A DNA stretch of 45,689 nt, from positions 1-45,689 of the IMG/VR virus record IMGVR_UViG_3300032304_001937. One strand, written 5' to 3'. This document shows, one piece after another, positions 8,176 through 20,200 of this stretch. Position 1 is the first letter of the stretch. Every line of letters starts with the position of its first letter. The DNA is from a virus. The notes under the pieces are model-generated. The model was not told the DNA's origin and made no database searches. It saw only the letters and a program-made list of their open reading frames with translations. The position numbers were made by a program, and so were the translations under genes.

Positions 8176-8541
8176 ATGCCAAGTACATATTATATAGGGA
8201 CCAGTCCAGACGAAGCACTAGGTGATTCACCAAGATATTGGTACGCTCTGCGAAGAAACAATGACGGTGAATTATTTTTATACAGAAGCGATCAACTCAA
8301 AGACAAAGACAGTATAGAGTTAAATCTACCTGGAGCACCACAAGAAAACTTTGAAGATTTTGAACCAGGAGTTGATTATTTTGATGGAACTCGAGCAGAT
8401 CACGAAGTAGAGTATGATAATTTAGTATGGACACAATATCGATGGGACAACAGAAACATGTTGTATTACGTTGATGATCAGGGAAGATTGACACAAAGAA
8501 TAAATCAAGGATATACATATCCTACAGGACATTCAAGTTAA
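8176..8541 (+). CDS. Small acidic structural protein of unknown function
   Basis: A 121-residue acidic protein rich in aromatic residues (YWYALRRNNDGELFLYRSDQ, then VWTQYRWDNRNMLYYVDDQG). An AAGGAG ribosome site lies 6 bases before the ATG. It is located between a small beta-sandwich gene and a giant fibre gene in a continuous late operon, so a virion role is likely. I do not recognise the family. The aromatic and glycine-turn pattern suggests a small beta-structured domain. Confidence 0.7.
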   Translation: MPSTYYIGTSPDEALGDSPRYWYALRRNNDGELFLYRSDQLKDKDSIELNLPGAPQENFEDFEPGVDYFDGTRADHEVEYDNLVWTQYRWDNRNMLYYVDDQGRLTQRINQGYTYPTGHSS

Positions 8542-8554
8542 ACCGGAATAAATT

Positions 8555-11500
8555 ATGGCAGAATTTAAGATCAGTAGAATTAGATATACATGGAGAAACA
8601 CGTGGAGTACGACCACGATATACAATCGTGATGATGTGATAAGATATGGCGGATCTACATGGGTGTGCCAGAGGCAGCATACTGCATCTACATTTGCTGC
8701 CGATCAAATATATCTAGCCAATCCAAACGATACACAGCCAACGCCAGCCTGGTTTAAAATGTCCGACGGGTATGTATGGAGAGGACCTTGGACAACACCA
8801 ACTTTATATAATCCCGGTGACCTTGCTCTGTACGGAGGGGTGATATACCTATGTGTAACCAGTCATACATCAACATCAACCTTTGATGCTAATCTAGCCG
8901 ATTGGGCTGTGTATCTTTCTGCAGACAATTGGCGTTCAGCATGGGCTCCTGCCACACGTTACGGCATAGGAGATGTAGTAAGATACAACGGCATAGTTTA
9001 TCGTTGCATAGTAGGACACACTTCGTCAACAACAGCCTTGGGATTAGAACTAGGTAACAACGATAGTCAAGATGACAGCACAGGCGAACTATGGCAGGTC
9101 TATTATGAAGGCATACAATATGTAGGTACATGGACCGCTGCTACAAGATACAGACCCAACGATTTGGTAAAATACGGTGGAAGTGTTCTTCGCTGTGTGG
9201 TAGGGCATGTAGCTGACGCAAATATTACCAATGCTAATTTTGTTACAGAGTTTCCCGGGCAGAATTTTTACGACTCGTGGTCTAACGCAGTTTATTATGC
9301 AGTCGGCGACATAGTAAGATACGGTGGATATCTTTATGTAGCTGCTGTTAATAATTATGCTAGTGTTAGTCCAGCAGAAGACACCACAAACTGGAACATA
9401 CTTTCTAAAGCAGTGAATTTTGTAGGAACATGGAGTGCAGGCGTTGATTATAAAACCGGTGATGTTGTGCGACGAGGTGGGAATTTATACATTGCCACTG
9501 CGGATACCACAAACGATGGTAGTTCATTAGACTATTTAGATGCGAGCAATTGGGATATAGTTACAACAGCTCAATCTTGGCGAGGTACATGGATTAAAGA
9601 TAACACGTATAGTGTTAATGATGCTGTGATATATCAGGGTAACACATATACTTGTAATTTAGAACACGTAGCTACAAATGAAAATTCTCCAGGAGATAAC
9701 GGATCCGGATTTTTCTATTGGGATTTATTACTACAAGCTGGCCAAATAACCGGCCTGGGTCAGCGCGGCGACCTACTTACATTTGACCTTTCAAGAACAC
9801 TGCAAGGTGACGGCAGCTCCTTTGGGCCGACAGCAGTACCTATTGGATCAGAAAATCAATTGGTCATAGTCAACGACCAAAACAGTGTTGACTATGCGTT
9901 CTGGGGCGATTTAACAAGAGTACGATATGTAGATCTTGACGGAGTTGATGATAACACAGATCCAGAACGTGGTACCAGTCAATTTCTTCCTTGGAGAACC
10001 ATACGCTACGCCTGCGAACAAGTAGATGACGGGTTTGCCGGCAATACCACTATTAAGGTTTCTGTAGGAGAATTTGTAGAAATAACTCCAATAATAGTTC
10101 CACGAAACACAGTGGTGTTGGGAGCAGAACTTAGATCTACAACTATCAAAGCGTCGCCGTCGGTATTATCTACAGCAGATCGTCCTTATACTATTGCATT
10201 ATTAAATAGGATCTCAGGAATAATACAGGCGATTGTGGCAGGAACTACAATTAGTCCTGCAAAATCCGCAGGAAATACATTAGATCCTGTAATTACAACA
10301 GAAACTATAACTACCGTAACAAATAATTCTTTTTCTCCTCCGCAGTTTGATCTATCGGGTAATGAAATTTATGAATCGGTGACAACTACTTCAACAACAC
10401 AACCTAGAATCACCAGCAGTGTTGCTGCAATAGCTATCCAGGCTAAAATTGTTAACATGATATCCTATATTAATTTTTATCTTAATTCATCAGGCTCAAA
10501 TCCCACATTAGTAAGTACAAATACTCCAATAACAACCACAACATATACCAACACTGTTTTACAACTGGAAGCCAATAAAGAATTCTTAGCTGCAGAGGCT
10601 GTGGCATTTATGCAGGCAATATATCCTTCATATGTATTTGATATAGAGTTATATAAAGCAAATGTGCGTAGATGGATAGACGCTTGGAAATATGACATAA
10701 TATATACTGGGAATTATAAGTCACTGTTAGAAGCAAGATACTATAGAAACAGCGTACTAGGCTGTACAAGCACAGAAGATATGTTTTATGTGAGAAATGG
10801 CACAGGTGTTAGAAACTGCACTCTCAAAGGTATAGAATCTGAACTTAATCCACCTGTGGCATTTGACTTATATCAACTGCCGCTCGGCGGCGCATATGTA
10901 TCGCTAGATCCAGGTTGGGGTCCTGCAGACACACGTACATGGATCGACACACGCTCACCATATATACAGGGTGTAACAACCATAGGCACAGGTGCTGTTG
11001 GACAAAAAGTAGACGGCGCATTGCACAACGGTGGTAATAGATCTATTGTTTCCAACGATTTTACACAGGTACTTTCAGACGGCATTGGAGCATGGGTGTT
11101 GAACAATGCTAGAGCAGAGTTAGTTTCTGTGTTTTCATATTATGCACACATAGGATATCTTGCGCAGGATGGCGGAGTTATTAGAGCTACCAACGGTAAC
11201 TCATCGTACGGCACATATGGAGTGATTTCAGACGGCATTGACGCCACAGAAACACCAGTAATCGCAAAAACCTATACTAGAGCACAACAGGCTATAGTAG
11301 CAGCAGCATTTGCCGGAGACTTTGTTGACGAGATACAAATTTTAGAGTGGAATAATTTTGGACAAGACTACTCTAGTGTAACAGCTGCCTTTGTCGGAGC
11401 TGGTGTCGATGCTGAAGTGGTATTCGAAGACTTTCGTGACGACGCGGTGTTTGAAGCAAGAATTACAGATGCTAATGCCGGTACTACAAACATTGCTCAA

Positions 11501-14194
11501 TTGGTCGGCGGTAGCGGATACACCCTAGTACAGAACAACGCACAGTCCGGTGATGCTACAACAATTACCATAGCTACTAATGATGCAAATTCTATCACAG
11601 AATATCTTGGCATGCGTATTATTCTTACCAGTGGTGCAGGAACCGGACAATACGGTTACATTGCAGCCTACGATAATATTACCAAAGTAGTAACAGTATA
11701 CAGAGAATCCGATGATCAACCAGGTTGGGATCATGTGGTACCAGGCAAACCACTCACAGTACCTTTGCTGACCAATACCACATACAGAATAGAACCTAGA
11801 GTGATATTTTCAGCCCCTGCGTACTCTGCACAGGAGATAACTGTGCAGACCAACACCACTTGGACAGAAATAGTTTACGGTGACACCACCGAAACCTATA
11901 CCAATGTAGTTGTAAATGAAGCAGGCACAGGCACAGTAGATATAACCGTGACTGCTGCACTAGCTACATTCAACGTAGTGAAGCAAGGCAGAGACTATAC
12001 TATTACTATCAATAATGGGGGTGCAGGTTACGAAGCAGGCCAAATATTGACCATCGATGGCGATCAACTTGGCGGAGCAACTCCAATCAATGATCTAACG
12101 CTATTGGTCACAGACGTCAGCGATGACAGCACAAATTCTATACTTACAGCAGATCTTAAAACCTACGGTGCAGGCGAAGATAACGAAGCTGCTAGCGGAA
12201 GATTCGTAGCAGTTTCTTCTGGAGGATCAGCTGCACTTTACAGCGACAATGGAGTAGATTGGACTGGGTTTAACATGCCTACTAGCGGTAATTGGAAATG
12301 TTTAGCAGCAGGTAGAGTTCAGTATCCTACCTTGGGCAATCATTTATTTGTAGCCATACGTACAGGCAGTTCAGTTGCAGCCAGTTCTACAGATGGTATA
12401 AATTGGATCACACGAGCTATGCCGGCATCACGACAATGGAATTCGGCCATATACGGTAGCGGACTATTCATTGCGGTGGCTACAGATTCAAACTCAGCTG
12501 CTTACAGTCTCAACGGTACAAGTTGGAGCACAGTCGCCCTACCAACATTCGGCGATTCAACATTGAACGAATGGGTAGATATAGCCTATGGAAAAAACAG
12601 ATTTGTAGCAGTAGCTAACAGCGGAAATATTGCGGCTTCAGGTACATATAATTCAGCATTGAATACATGGTCATGGACAGGGCATGTCATGGACGTGATC
12701 GCAGACTCAACACCAAAAGATTGGGTCAGCATTGCCTATGGTAATGATAGATTCGTTACAATATCCAGCACAGGTGATGTGGCATACAGTTTCGATGGCG
12801 ACACCTGGTTACCTGCTACTATGCCGTCACAAGACGGAAGCACAGCACATAACTGGAAGAAAATACGATACGCACAAGGAGTGTTTTTTGCCATAGGTGA
12901 TACTGGTGCCCGTGATGTTGGTGCCGATCCAACAGTAGGACCTTCAAACTATGCAGCTCAGTCTGCAGATGGCATAGTATGGACATCAAGAACATTAGCT
13001 TCTTCTGCAGAGTGGGTCAGCGTGGCATTTGGTAATCCCTACGTAGATTCCAGAGATTCCACAGTAGGCAAAAGCACACCAATGTGGATAGCCATAGATA
13101 ACACAAATAAGTTCAATAAAATACAGACAGGGGCACGAGCCTTAGGACGAGTGACCTTAAGTTCTGGGATTATTCGTTCGGTGAAATTATGGGATCCGGG
13201 ATCAGGATACACAGAAGGACCTACATGTACGTTTGTTGATCCCAATAACGGATCTGAAGCTCGCATCGAAACTCGAACAGCTGACGGTGTTATAGGCAGC
13301 ACTAGCTGGATCAACCGCGGTCTGGGATATCGCACTCTCAGTACCACAGTCACAGTGACAGGCAACGGATTTGCAGATGTGATACCGTCTGGAAAATTTA
13401 TTGTTATAAGTGATTTAGAAACATATCCAGGTCCTGGTGCAAATTTATCAATAGCAGGATTAACCGGATCATATACATTAGTGGATATTGAAGAACTTGG
13501 TTCCACAGATCGAGGGCTTGCAGCAAGAATTCGTATATCACCAGAGATTAAAGTGCGTGATAATTTGCAACATCTCACTTCAATCACGATTAGAACCAGA
13601 TTTAGTCAATGCAGAATTACAGGACACGACTTCTTAGATATAGGCACAGGTAATTTTGAAGAAACTAATTATCCAGAGCTGTACTCTGGTTTCTATACAC
13701 CTGCGCCGGAAAACGAAGTAGTAGAATTAGATCGTGGCAGAGTATTTTACACTTCGACTGATCAGAGCGGCAATTTTAGAACTGGTGAACTGTTTGCAGT
13801 AGAGCAGGCCACAGGTATAGTTACCATTAGTTCAGATTTCTTTGATCTAGGTGGGTTATCGGAGCTGAGATTGGGAGGCATTAGAGTAGGAGGAACCGGA
13901 GCAGTAGTTCGAGAATTCTCCACAGACCCATTGTTCACAGCAGATTCCAACAACATAGTACCAACTCAGCGTGCCATTGCATCATATCTTGCTTCAAGAT
14001 TAAGTGTTGGTGGTTCGGAAATTGCAGTAGGCAGTTTTATCGCTGGAACTATTCTAGTAGGTCCCGACAGAATCAATAATACAGCAGGATTGAGTATTAT
14101 AATTCCAGTGAGAGCAGAATTTGATGCACTCAACTCGGGAATAAGTGGCATGATGATGGCGCAGGCAATGTTTTACAGGTCGTTTAAAGATTGA
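8555..14194 (+). CDS. Giant tail fibre or adhesin 1 (1879 aa) with CBM5/12-like modules and a BNR-type propeller
   Basis: A multidomain structural protein. Residues about 10-400 hold seven modules of the pattern W...Y..GDVVRYGG..Y.C..GHT, resembling carbohydrate-binding modules of family 5/12. A segment starting YVDLDGVDDNTDPERGT with PWRTIRYACEQV (about residue 465 on) leads into a predicted beta-helix that includes LDPGWGPADTRTWIDTRSPY and LHNGG.RSIVSNDFTQVLSDG. Residues about 1215-1500 contain six or seven BNR/sialidase-like blades (FVAV...G..A.S.DG..W). The C-terminus has TGHDFLDIGTG and TADSNNIVPTQRAIASYLAS. It is closely related to the 2509-residue protein downstream. A host-glycan adhesin role is inferred. 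Confidence 0.85.
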   Translation: MAEFKISRIRYTWRNTWSTTTIYNRDDVIRYGGSTWVCQRQHTASTFAADQIYLANPNDTQPTPAWFKMSDGYVWRGPWTTPTLYNPGDLALYGGVIYLCVTSHTSTSTFDANLADWAVYLSADNWRSAWAPATRYGIGDVVRYNGIVYRCIVGHTSSTTALGLELGNNDSQDDSTGELWQVYYEGIQYVGTWTAATRYRPNDLVKYGGSVLRCVVGHVADANITNANFVTEFPGQNFYDSWSNAVYYAVGDIVRYGGYLYVAAVNNYASVSPAEDTTNWNILSKAVNFVGTWSAGVDYKTGDVVRRGGNLYIATADTTNDGSSLDYLDASNWDIVTTAQSWRGTWIKDNTYSVNDAVIYQGNTYTCNLEHVATNENSPGDNGSGFFYWDLLLQAGQITGLGQRGDLLTFDLSRTLQGDGSSFGPTAVPIGSENQLVIVNDQNSVDYAFWGDLTRVRYVDLDGVDDNTDPERGTSQFLPWRTIRYACEQVDDGFAGNTTIKVSVGEFVEITPIIVPRNTVVLGAELRSTTIKASPSVLSTADRPYTIALLNRISGIIQAIVAGTTISPAKSAGNTLDPVITTETITTVTNNSFSPPQFDLSGNEIYESVTTTSTTQPRITSSVAAIAIQAKIVNMISYINFYLNSSGSNPTLVSTNTPITTTTYTNTVLQLEANKEFLAAEAVAFMQAIYPSYVFDIELYKANVRRWIDAWKYDIIYTGNYKSLLEARYYRNSVLGCTSTEDMFYVRNGTGVRNCTLKGIESELNPPVAFDLYQLPLGGAYVSLDPGWGPADTRTWIDTRSPYIQGVTTIGTGAVGQKVDGALHNGGNRSIVSNDFTQVLSDGIGAWVLNNARAELVSVFSYYAHIGYLAQDGGVIRATNGNSSYGTYGVISDGIDATETPVIAKTYTRAQQAIVAAAFAGDFVDEIQILEWNNFGQDYSSVTAAFVGAGVDAEVVFEDFRDDAVFEARITDANAGTTNIAQLVGGSGYTLVQNNAQSGDATTITIATNDANSITEYLGMRIILTSGAGTGQYGYIAAYDNITKVVTVYRESDDQPGWDHVVPGKPLTVPLLTNTTYRIEPRVIFSAPAYSAQEITVQTNTTWTEIVYGDTTETYTNVVVNEAGTGTVDITVTAALATFNVVKQGRDYTITINNGGAGYEAGQILTIDGDQLGGATPINDLTLLVTDVSDDSTNSILTADLKTYGAGEDNEAASGRFVAVSSGGSAALYSDNGVDWTGFNMPTSGNWKCLAAGRVQYPTLGNHLFVAIRTGSSVAASSTDGINWITRAMPASRQWNSAIYGSGLFIAVATDSNSAAYSLNGTSWSTVALPTFGDSTLNEWVDIAYGKNRFVAVANSGNIAASGTYNSALNTWSWTGHVMDVIADSTPKDWVSIAYGNDRFVTISSTGDVAYSFDGDTWLPATMPSQDGSTAHNWKKIRYAQGVFFAIGDTGARDVGADPTVGPSNYAAQSADGIVWTSRTLASSAEWVSVAFGNPYVDSRDSTVGKSTPMWIAIDNTNKFNKIQTGARALGRVTLSSGIIRSVKLWDPGSGYTEGPTCTFVDPNNGSEARIETRTADGVIGSTSWINRGLGYRTLSTTVTVTGNGFADVIPSGKFIVISDLETYPGPGANLSIAGLTGSYTLVDIEELGSTDRGLAARIRISPEIKVRDNLQHLTSITIRTRFSQCRITGHDFLDIGTGNFEETNYPELYSGFYTPAPENEVVELDRGRVFYTSTDQSGNFRTGELFAVEQATGIVTISSDFFDLGGLSELRLGGIRVGGTGAVVREFSTDPLFTADSNNIVPTQRAIASYLASRLSVGGSEIAVGSFIAGTILVGPDRINNTAGLSIIIPVRAEFDALNSGISGMMMAQAMFYRSFKD

Positions 14195-14206
14195 TTTACG
14201 CAACAA

Positions 14207-14214
14207 ACTAAATA
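14207..14214 (+). promoter_or_regulatory. T4-type late promoter box ACTAAATA
   Basis: The box lies between the two giant fibre genes. Predicted +1 is near 14220, leaving a short leader with GGAG at 14223-14226 before the ATG at 14233. Confidence 0.6.
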
Positions 14215-14232
14215 TAGAATACGGAGTAGAAA

Positions 14233-17200
14233 ATGGCAGAATTTAAACTAGGTAGAATCAGATTTGTTTGGAAAAACACATGGTCCCCATCCACCACTTA
14301 TTACATTGATGATGTAGTAAGATATGGAGCTCGCACATATATTTGTGCAGTGGGACACACTTCTGCCTCAGATTTCAACACAGATTTAGAATACAATCCA
14401 ACTAAGTGGAATCAAATGAGCGACGGTCAAAGTTGGACCGGAGACTGGAATGTCAGCACTTTTTACAGACTCAACGATGTAGTCAAGTACGGCGGTCTTC
14501 TATATATATGTAACGACAGTCATACCTCAGCTGCTACCACAGTATCGGGATTGGAAGCTGATCAAGCTAAATGGACTTTGTATGCAGAAGGATTTGATTG
14601 GAAAAATGATTGGACCGTTGCCACTCGCTACAAGGTAAATGATCTAGTTCAATACGGCGGTTATACCTATGTGTGTAATCTTTATCATACGTCCGCTGCT
14701 ACCACAGCGTTAGGGCTAGAAGCAGATCAAGCCAAATGGGATACTTTCAATCCCGGTATTGAATACAAAGGCACATGGTCCACTGCTGTTAGATACAAAC
14801 TCAACGATGTTGTAAAATATGGGGCTGGACTATGGATATGTGCTATTCAGCATACTGCAGATGCTGCATTTTTAACCGACAGTACCGCAGGTCGTTGGAC
14901 TCAGTTTACCGAAAGCACAGAATTTGAAAGCACTTGGAATAATGCCACTCTGTATCAACCAGGTGATATAGTTGTTTACGGTGGTAATCAATATATTGCA
15001 AAAACTGTACATACTGCCGCATCTATCACAGAAACTCCTACAACACAAGCAGCAAGATGGGATCTGTACTCAGAAGGATTCAAATTTCAATCTGCATGGA
15101 CCAACACCACATCATACAAGATAGGTGAAGTAGTTAGTATAGGTGGTTATACCTATTTGGCAGCACAAGATTCTCCTTCAACTGTCGTTACTGTAACAGC
15201 AGTAACAGCATCTAATGATACATTTACCATAGCCTCAACCACAGGCATAGTAGTAGGTATGACTGTGCGATTCACTGGCACAACATTTGGCAATGTGTTT
15301 ACCACAGCTAGATATTATGTAAAAACTGTGGCCGCAGGCAGTATCACAGTGAGTACAACACCCGGTGGCACAACCTTTAACATCACTGCAGATGCCTCCG
15401 GCACAATGACAGCTACGGTTTCCGCAGAACCACCGAATACCACATACTGGTCAAGACTCACCGCTGGTATCAGCTGGCAAGGAGAGTGGTCAGATGACCG
15501 AGATTATCTGCTAGGCGATGCTGTGAGATTTGGTGCTAATGCTTACATCTGTGTGCTGGCTCATAGATCAGAGGGCGATGATGGATCCACAGTAGGCGCA
15601 GCTGGCGGCGGGCAAGCCAACAGCAGACCTGATCAAGACACCACAGGAACATATTGGAGTCTATTAAATGTAGGTTCTGAAACTGACATTCTTTCAGTAA
15701 GAGGCGATTTAGTCTATTACAGCGGTTCAGGCCCCACAAGACTGCCAATTGGCCGAGAAGGACAGGTATTGGCTTCCACAGGTTTAGATCCAGAATGGGT
15801 CACTCTAGGCGAAGTTGATCATACATATTTTGTAGCGACCACAGGGGTTGATTTGCCTTCACCTATACATGGTAGAACCTGGGACAAGCCTTGGAAAACT
15901 ATTCGATATGCCTGTGAACAGGTAGAACGTGGTCCTAGAAATCCAGATGCACGATATCTGCTAGAGTTAAATCGTGTGTTTATTCAACGCGAAGTCACAG
16001 AATTTATTCAACGCCAAATCTCTACAAATACAGCCCCATTTACCTCTGCATTTGTCTACGATGATTTCAAATGCGAGCGAGATGTAGGGTTTACATTAGA
16101 TGCTGTGGTCTATGATCTGTGTCACGGTGGCAATATCAAATCACGCGGAGTTGCTAATTCATTGATTGGTGGACTCAGCGAAGGTGAAACAGAAGCATAT
16201 CCTGGATTGGCTATTGAATCAGAAGAATCTGTGGCTGCTTATAACTACATGCTTACTGTGGTTGGAAATGTGTTGGCACAGACAGCTCCAACAATAAATT
16301 ATCAGACACTGAACGGCGACAATTCTACTGCCACTGTGGCACAGTATTTCAATGCAGATCTCACCGCAGAAACTGGTGCATTAGCCAACGTAACAGCATC
16401 AGTTACACTTATCACAAATGCTATCACTGCTAGAGCAGCAGCGGTTACAGCACCTCAGATTGCAGCAGCCATAGCTAGTGTGCCGGCAAGACGCAGTCCT
16501 AGTAATTTGATTAATGTAGCCACAGGACAATATCGTGAAACACTGCCGATCATTGTACCAGAACAGACCTGTGTACAAGGGGACGAACTGCGTTCAACCA
16601 ACGCAGGTCCTGCAGGTAGCCTGACCAACAGATCCGATGCAGGCTACAGCGTAGGTGCATTAACTAGATTGCAAACAGTAGTTGATCAAATTGTACGCGG
16701 CACCAATGTCACTGAAAGCTCAGGCAACATCGCAGTTCAAAGCGCATCATTCCCATTCGCCAGCACCGAAGAAGCAGCAGATGCAGCACAGTTGGTCAGA
16801 GTCATGCAGCATCAGATTGATTTCAAGATCAGCTCTACCTTGATGGTGAGTTCCGCAGATCCTACAGGATACAATACATCATTCTTAATAGGATTTGGCG
16901 ATGCAAGAACACTGCTACGTGAAAACAAAGAATTTATCAAAGAAGAAATCACTGCATATTTGACAGTGAATTTTCCGGCAGTGAAATACAGCAGAACCAA
17001 ATGCAAACGTGACGTGGCATTTATTGTTGATGCCATGGGCTATGATTTGACTTATGGCGGAACCTGGGCTACACTAGTAGCCGGCACAGCCTACTTTGAC
17101 GGAGATAACAGCTCGGCACTGCAAATTGACAGCACAGAAATCGCAGCCACAGTGTCTGCATACGCTAGATTGAAAGAAATTGTGCAACAGATCATCGCCA

Positions 17201-20200
17201 ACACTAGCGTGACTAAATCCACAGGCAATGCTGCTACTCAGTGGACCGACAGTACTAATTTAACAGGTGGTTCAGCTGCCAATGCCACAGTGGGTGCATT
17301 GGTAGACATCATCACCAATATCATACAAGGTGATTCTACTGAGGCCACAACACCACAGATCACAGTTACTACTATATCTGGTACAGACACACTTACCAGC
17401 AACAGTCATGGATTAAGTGTAGGCGATGCAATAATTCCAAGAGAAACTGGCAACGGCTTGACCAACGGTGTTAAATATTGGGTAGTAGGCACAGTAAATA
17501 CCAACACATTCCAACTTGCAGCCACATACGGTGGCAGTGTGTTAGCTACATTTACCAACGGGGCTGGTATTAGCATACCTGTGGAAGTTATAGATTATCC
17601 CACTGCTACTAATGCTGTTACATCAACCACTGCATTGATAGCTGCGGCTGTGACCCTAGATGCTGCTCAAGAAACAATAGTATCAAACGCTACGGCATTT
17701 ATTACTGCAAACTTCCCTGCGTTGGTCTACAACTCAGCCAAGTGTGAGAGAGATACTAGACTTATCTTAGAAGCAGTGATGTTTGACTTTATGTTTAACA
17801 GCAACTTTAAAACTAGAGAAGCTGCTTACTCATATCTACGGGCCAGCGCCAGCGATGTATATTCATTGAATCAGAAAGCAGCTACTCGTGCAGCATTTAC
17901 TTACGTTAAAGGATTAGCCATAGCCAACGTAGGTGGTAACGCAACTGCACAAGCTCGTATTGAAACACTAATGACTACATTAGATGATATTGTTTACGGT
18001 GCTACCAATGAAGGCAGTCGTTGTGCTTCAGGTAACAGAATGGTTGATTATGCTGTGCTGCAATTAGAGCGCAACAGAGACTATATTGTAGCAGAAATTG
18101 ATGCCTACATCGATTCAACATACACTACCACAGTCACAACTGCTACAGCAGCCACTGATATATTCACTTGCACATCTACAGCATGGATGACAAGAAATGC
18201 TGCTATAAGATTCACAGGTACTGTGTTTGGTGGGGTGAATACTACTACTACCTACTATGTGCAGAATGTGGTCAGTTCAACCACATTTAAGATTGCTACC
18301 ACAAGAGATTCAAATACCGCGTTTGATATCGCCAGCAACGGTAGTGGTTCAATGACCGTGGCCTTGTTCTACAGCAGCACCGCCTGTCTCAGAGATGTCA
18401 ACGCTTACATTGATGCACTCAAATATGATTTGAAATATCCAGGTAACTACAAATCTAGATACGCAGCTAGATATTATGCTAACAGTGTAATGGGCAGTTT
18501 AGAAGAAGATATGTATTATTTCAGAGACGCTACTGGTCTAAGAGATCAAACTCTGCAAGGACTTACTGGCGACTTGCTGGCCGAAAATGAATTTGGCACA
18601 TCAAGAGTAAGTGCAGGAGCATATGCATCTTTAGATCCAGGCTGGGGTCCAGAAGATTATCGTACATGGATTATTACACGTTCTCCATATGTACAGGGTG
18701 TAACTACATTAGGTACAGCTTGCGTTGGTCAAAAGATTGACGGTGCATTGCACAATGGTGGTAACGATTCCATAGTTAGCAATGACTTTACACAGGTACT
18801 AAGTGATGGCATTGGTGCTTGGATCACAAACAACGGTCGTGCTGAATTAGTATCGGTGTTCTCATATTATGCACACATTGCCTATCTAGCAGAAAATGGT
18901 GGACGTATTAGAGCTACCAACGGCAACAATTCCTACGGAGATTTTGGTTCTGTGGCAGAAGGATTTGACGCAACAGAAACTCCAGATACTGGCATAGTAG
19001 ACAACAGACTACAGTTTGAAGCTGTAATTGATCGTGTGATAACTGACGGATCTGCTCTACTGCAAATAGAATTCCAAAACGCAGGTATAGATTATACAGA
19101 AGTCACTTACTCGCTCACAGGCGGCGGCAGTGGGCAAGTTGTTGAAACAGACGAATTCCGTGATGATGCTGTATTTGAAGTTCGCATGTTAGATCTTGTC
19201 GAAGACAGTACAGACGCTCCAGAAGCAGACGGTAATCTTGGAGGCTTCGGTTACATCACAAACTCCAACACCGCACAAGGTGGCACTTCTACCTCAGTTA
19301 CTATCGCTGCCACAGACAGCGAATCTAGTACTGCTTATATAGGTATGAAAATTGTGTTGACCGGCGGTGCTGGAGTAGGACAGTTCGGTATAATTAACAC
19401 ATATAATTCGGGTACTAAAGTAGCTGGATTAATCAAAGAATCCGATGGCACAGCAGGATTTGATCATTTAGTAGCAGGTTCCGCTATAACCAGTCCGGAT
19501 GCTTCTACCACATACACTATTGAGCCTCGAGTGACATTCTCAGCACCCGGATATACCAGTACAGCAACTACATTACCGACTAACGGCGATTGGAGAGCAG
19601 TAAAATACGGTGAAACTGCTGCTGTCTACACATCGGTAACTGGCACATATGCAGGTGTAGGTGTAGGTGCTACATTCACAGTGATACGCAATGGATGGAA
19701 ATATATTCCGTCTCTGCAGGCTGCAGGCACAGGGTATACTAGATTACAAACCATAACAATTTTAGGTACCAACCTAGGTGGAGCCACAACTACTAATGAT
19801 CTAGTGATTACAATCACCGCAGTGAATTCTACTACAGGCGCAATTCTAAACTTTGATCACAGTGGTTACGGCATCGGCGGCAGATATGTTGCTCTAAGAA
19901 GCGGAAGCACAGTAGGTGCAACTTCGGAAGATGGCGTTTTATGGACCACGAGAGCCAGCTTGATGCCTAGTGCTGCAAACTGGTCTGCAATGGCTGAAGG
20001 TTTATTTGACGATAACTCCACAGTGGGCAAGATTAGCAAATTCGTAGCAGTCGCAGGCTCTAGTGCCAACACCACAGGTGCATACAGTGACGACGGTATA
20101 ACATGGACAGCGACTAGTATGGTGACTAGTGCTATATGGGTTGATGTAGCATTCGGCGCCCAAAAATTTGTAGCAGTCAGCAGTGATGTAACCACAGTAC

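Noticed and set aside
13039-13587. 182-codon open frame on the minus strand inside giant adhesin 1
   Set aside because: It lies fully antisense to a clear multidomain fibre, has low-complexity composition mirroring the fibre codons, and has no ribosome site or recognisable motif.
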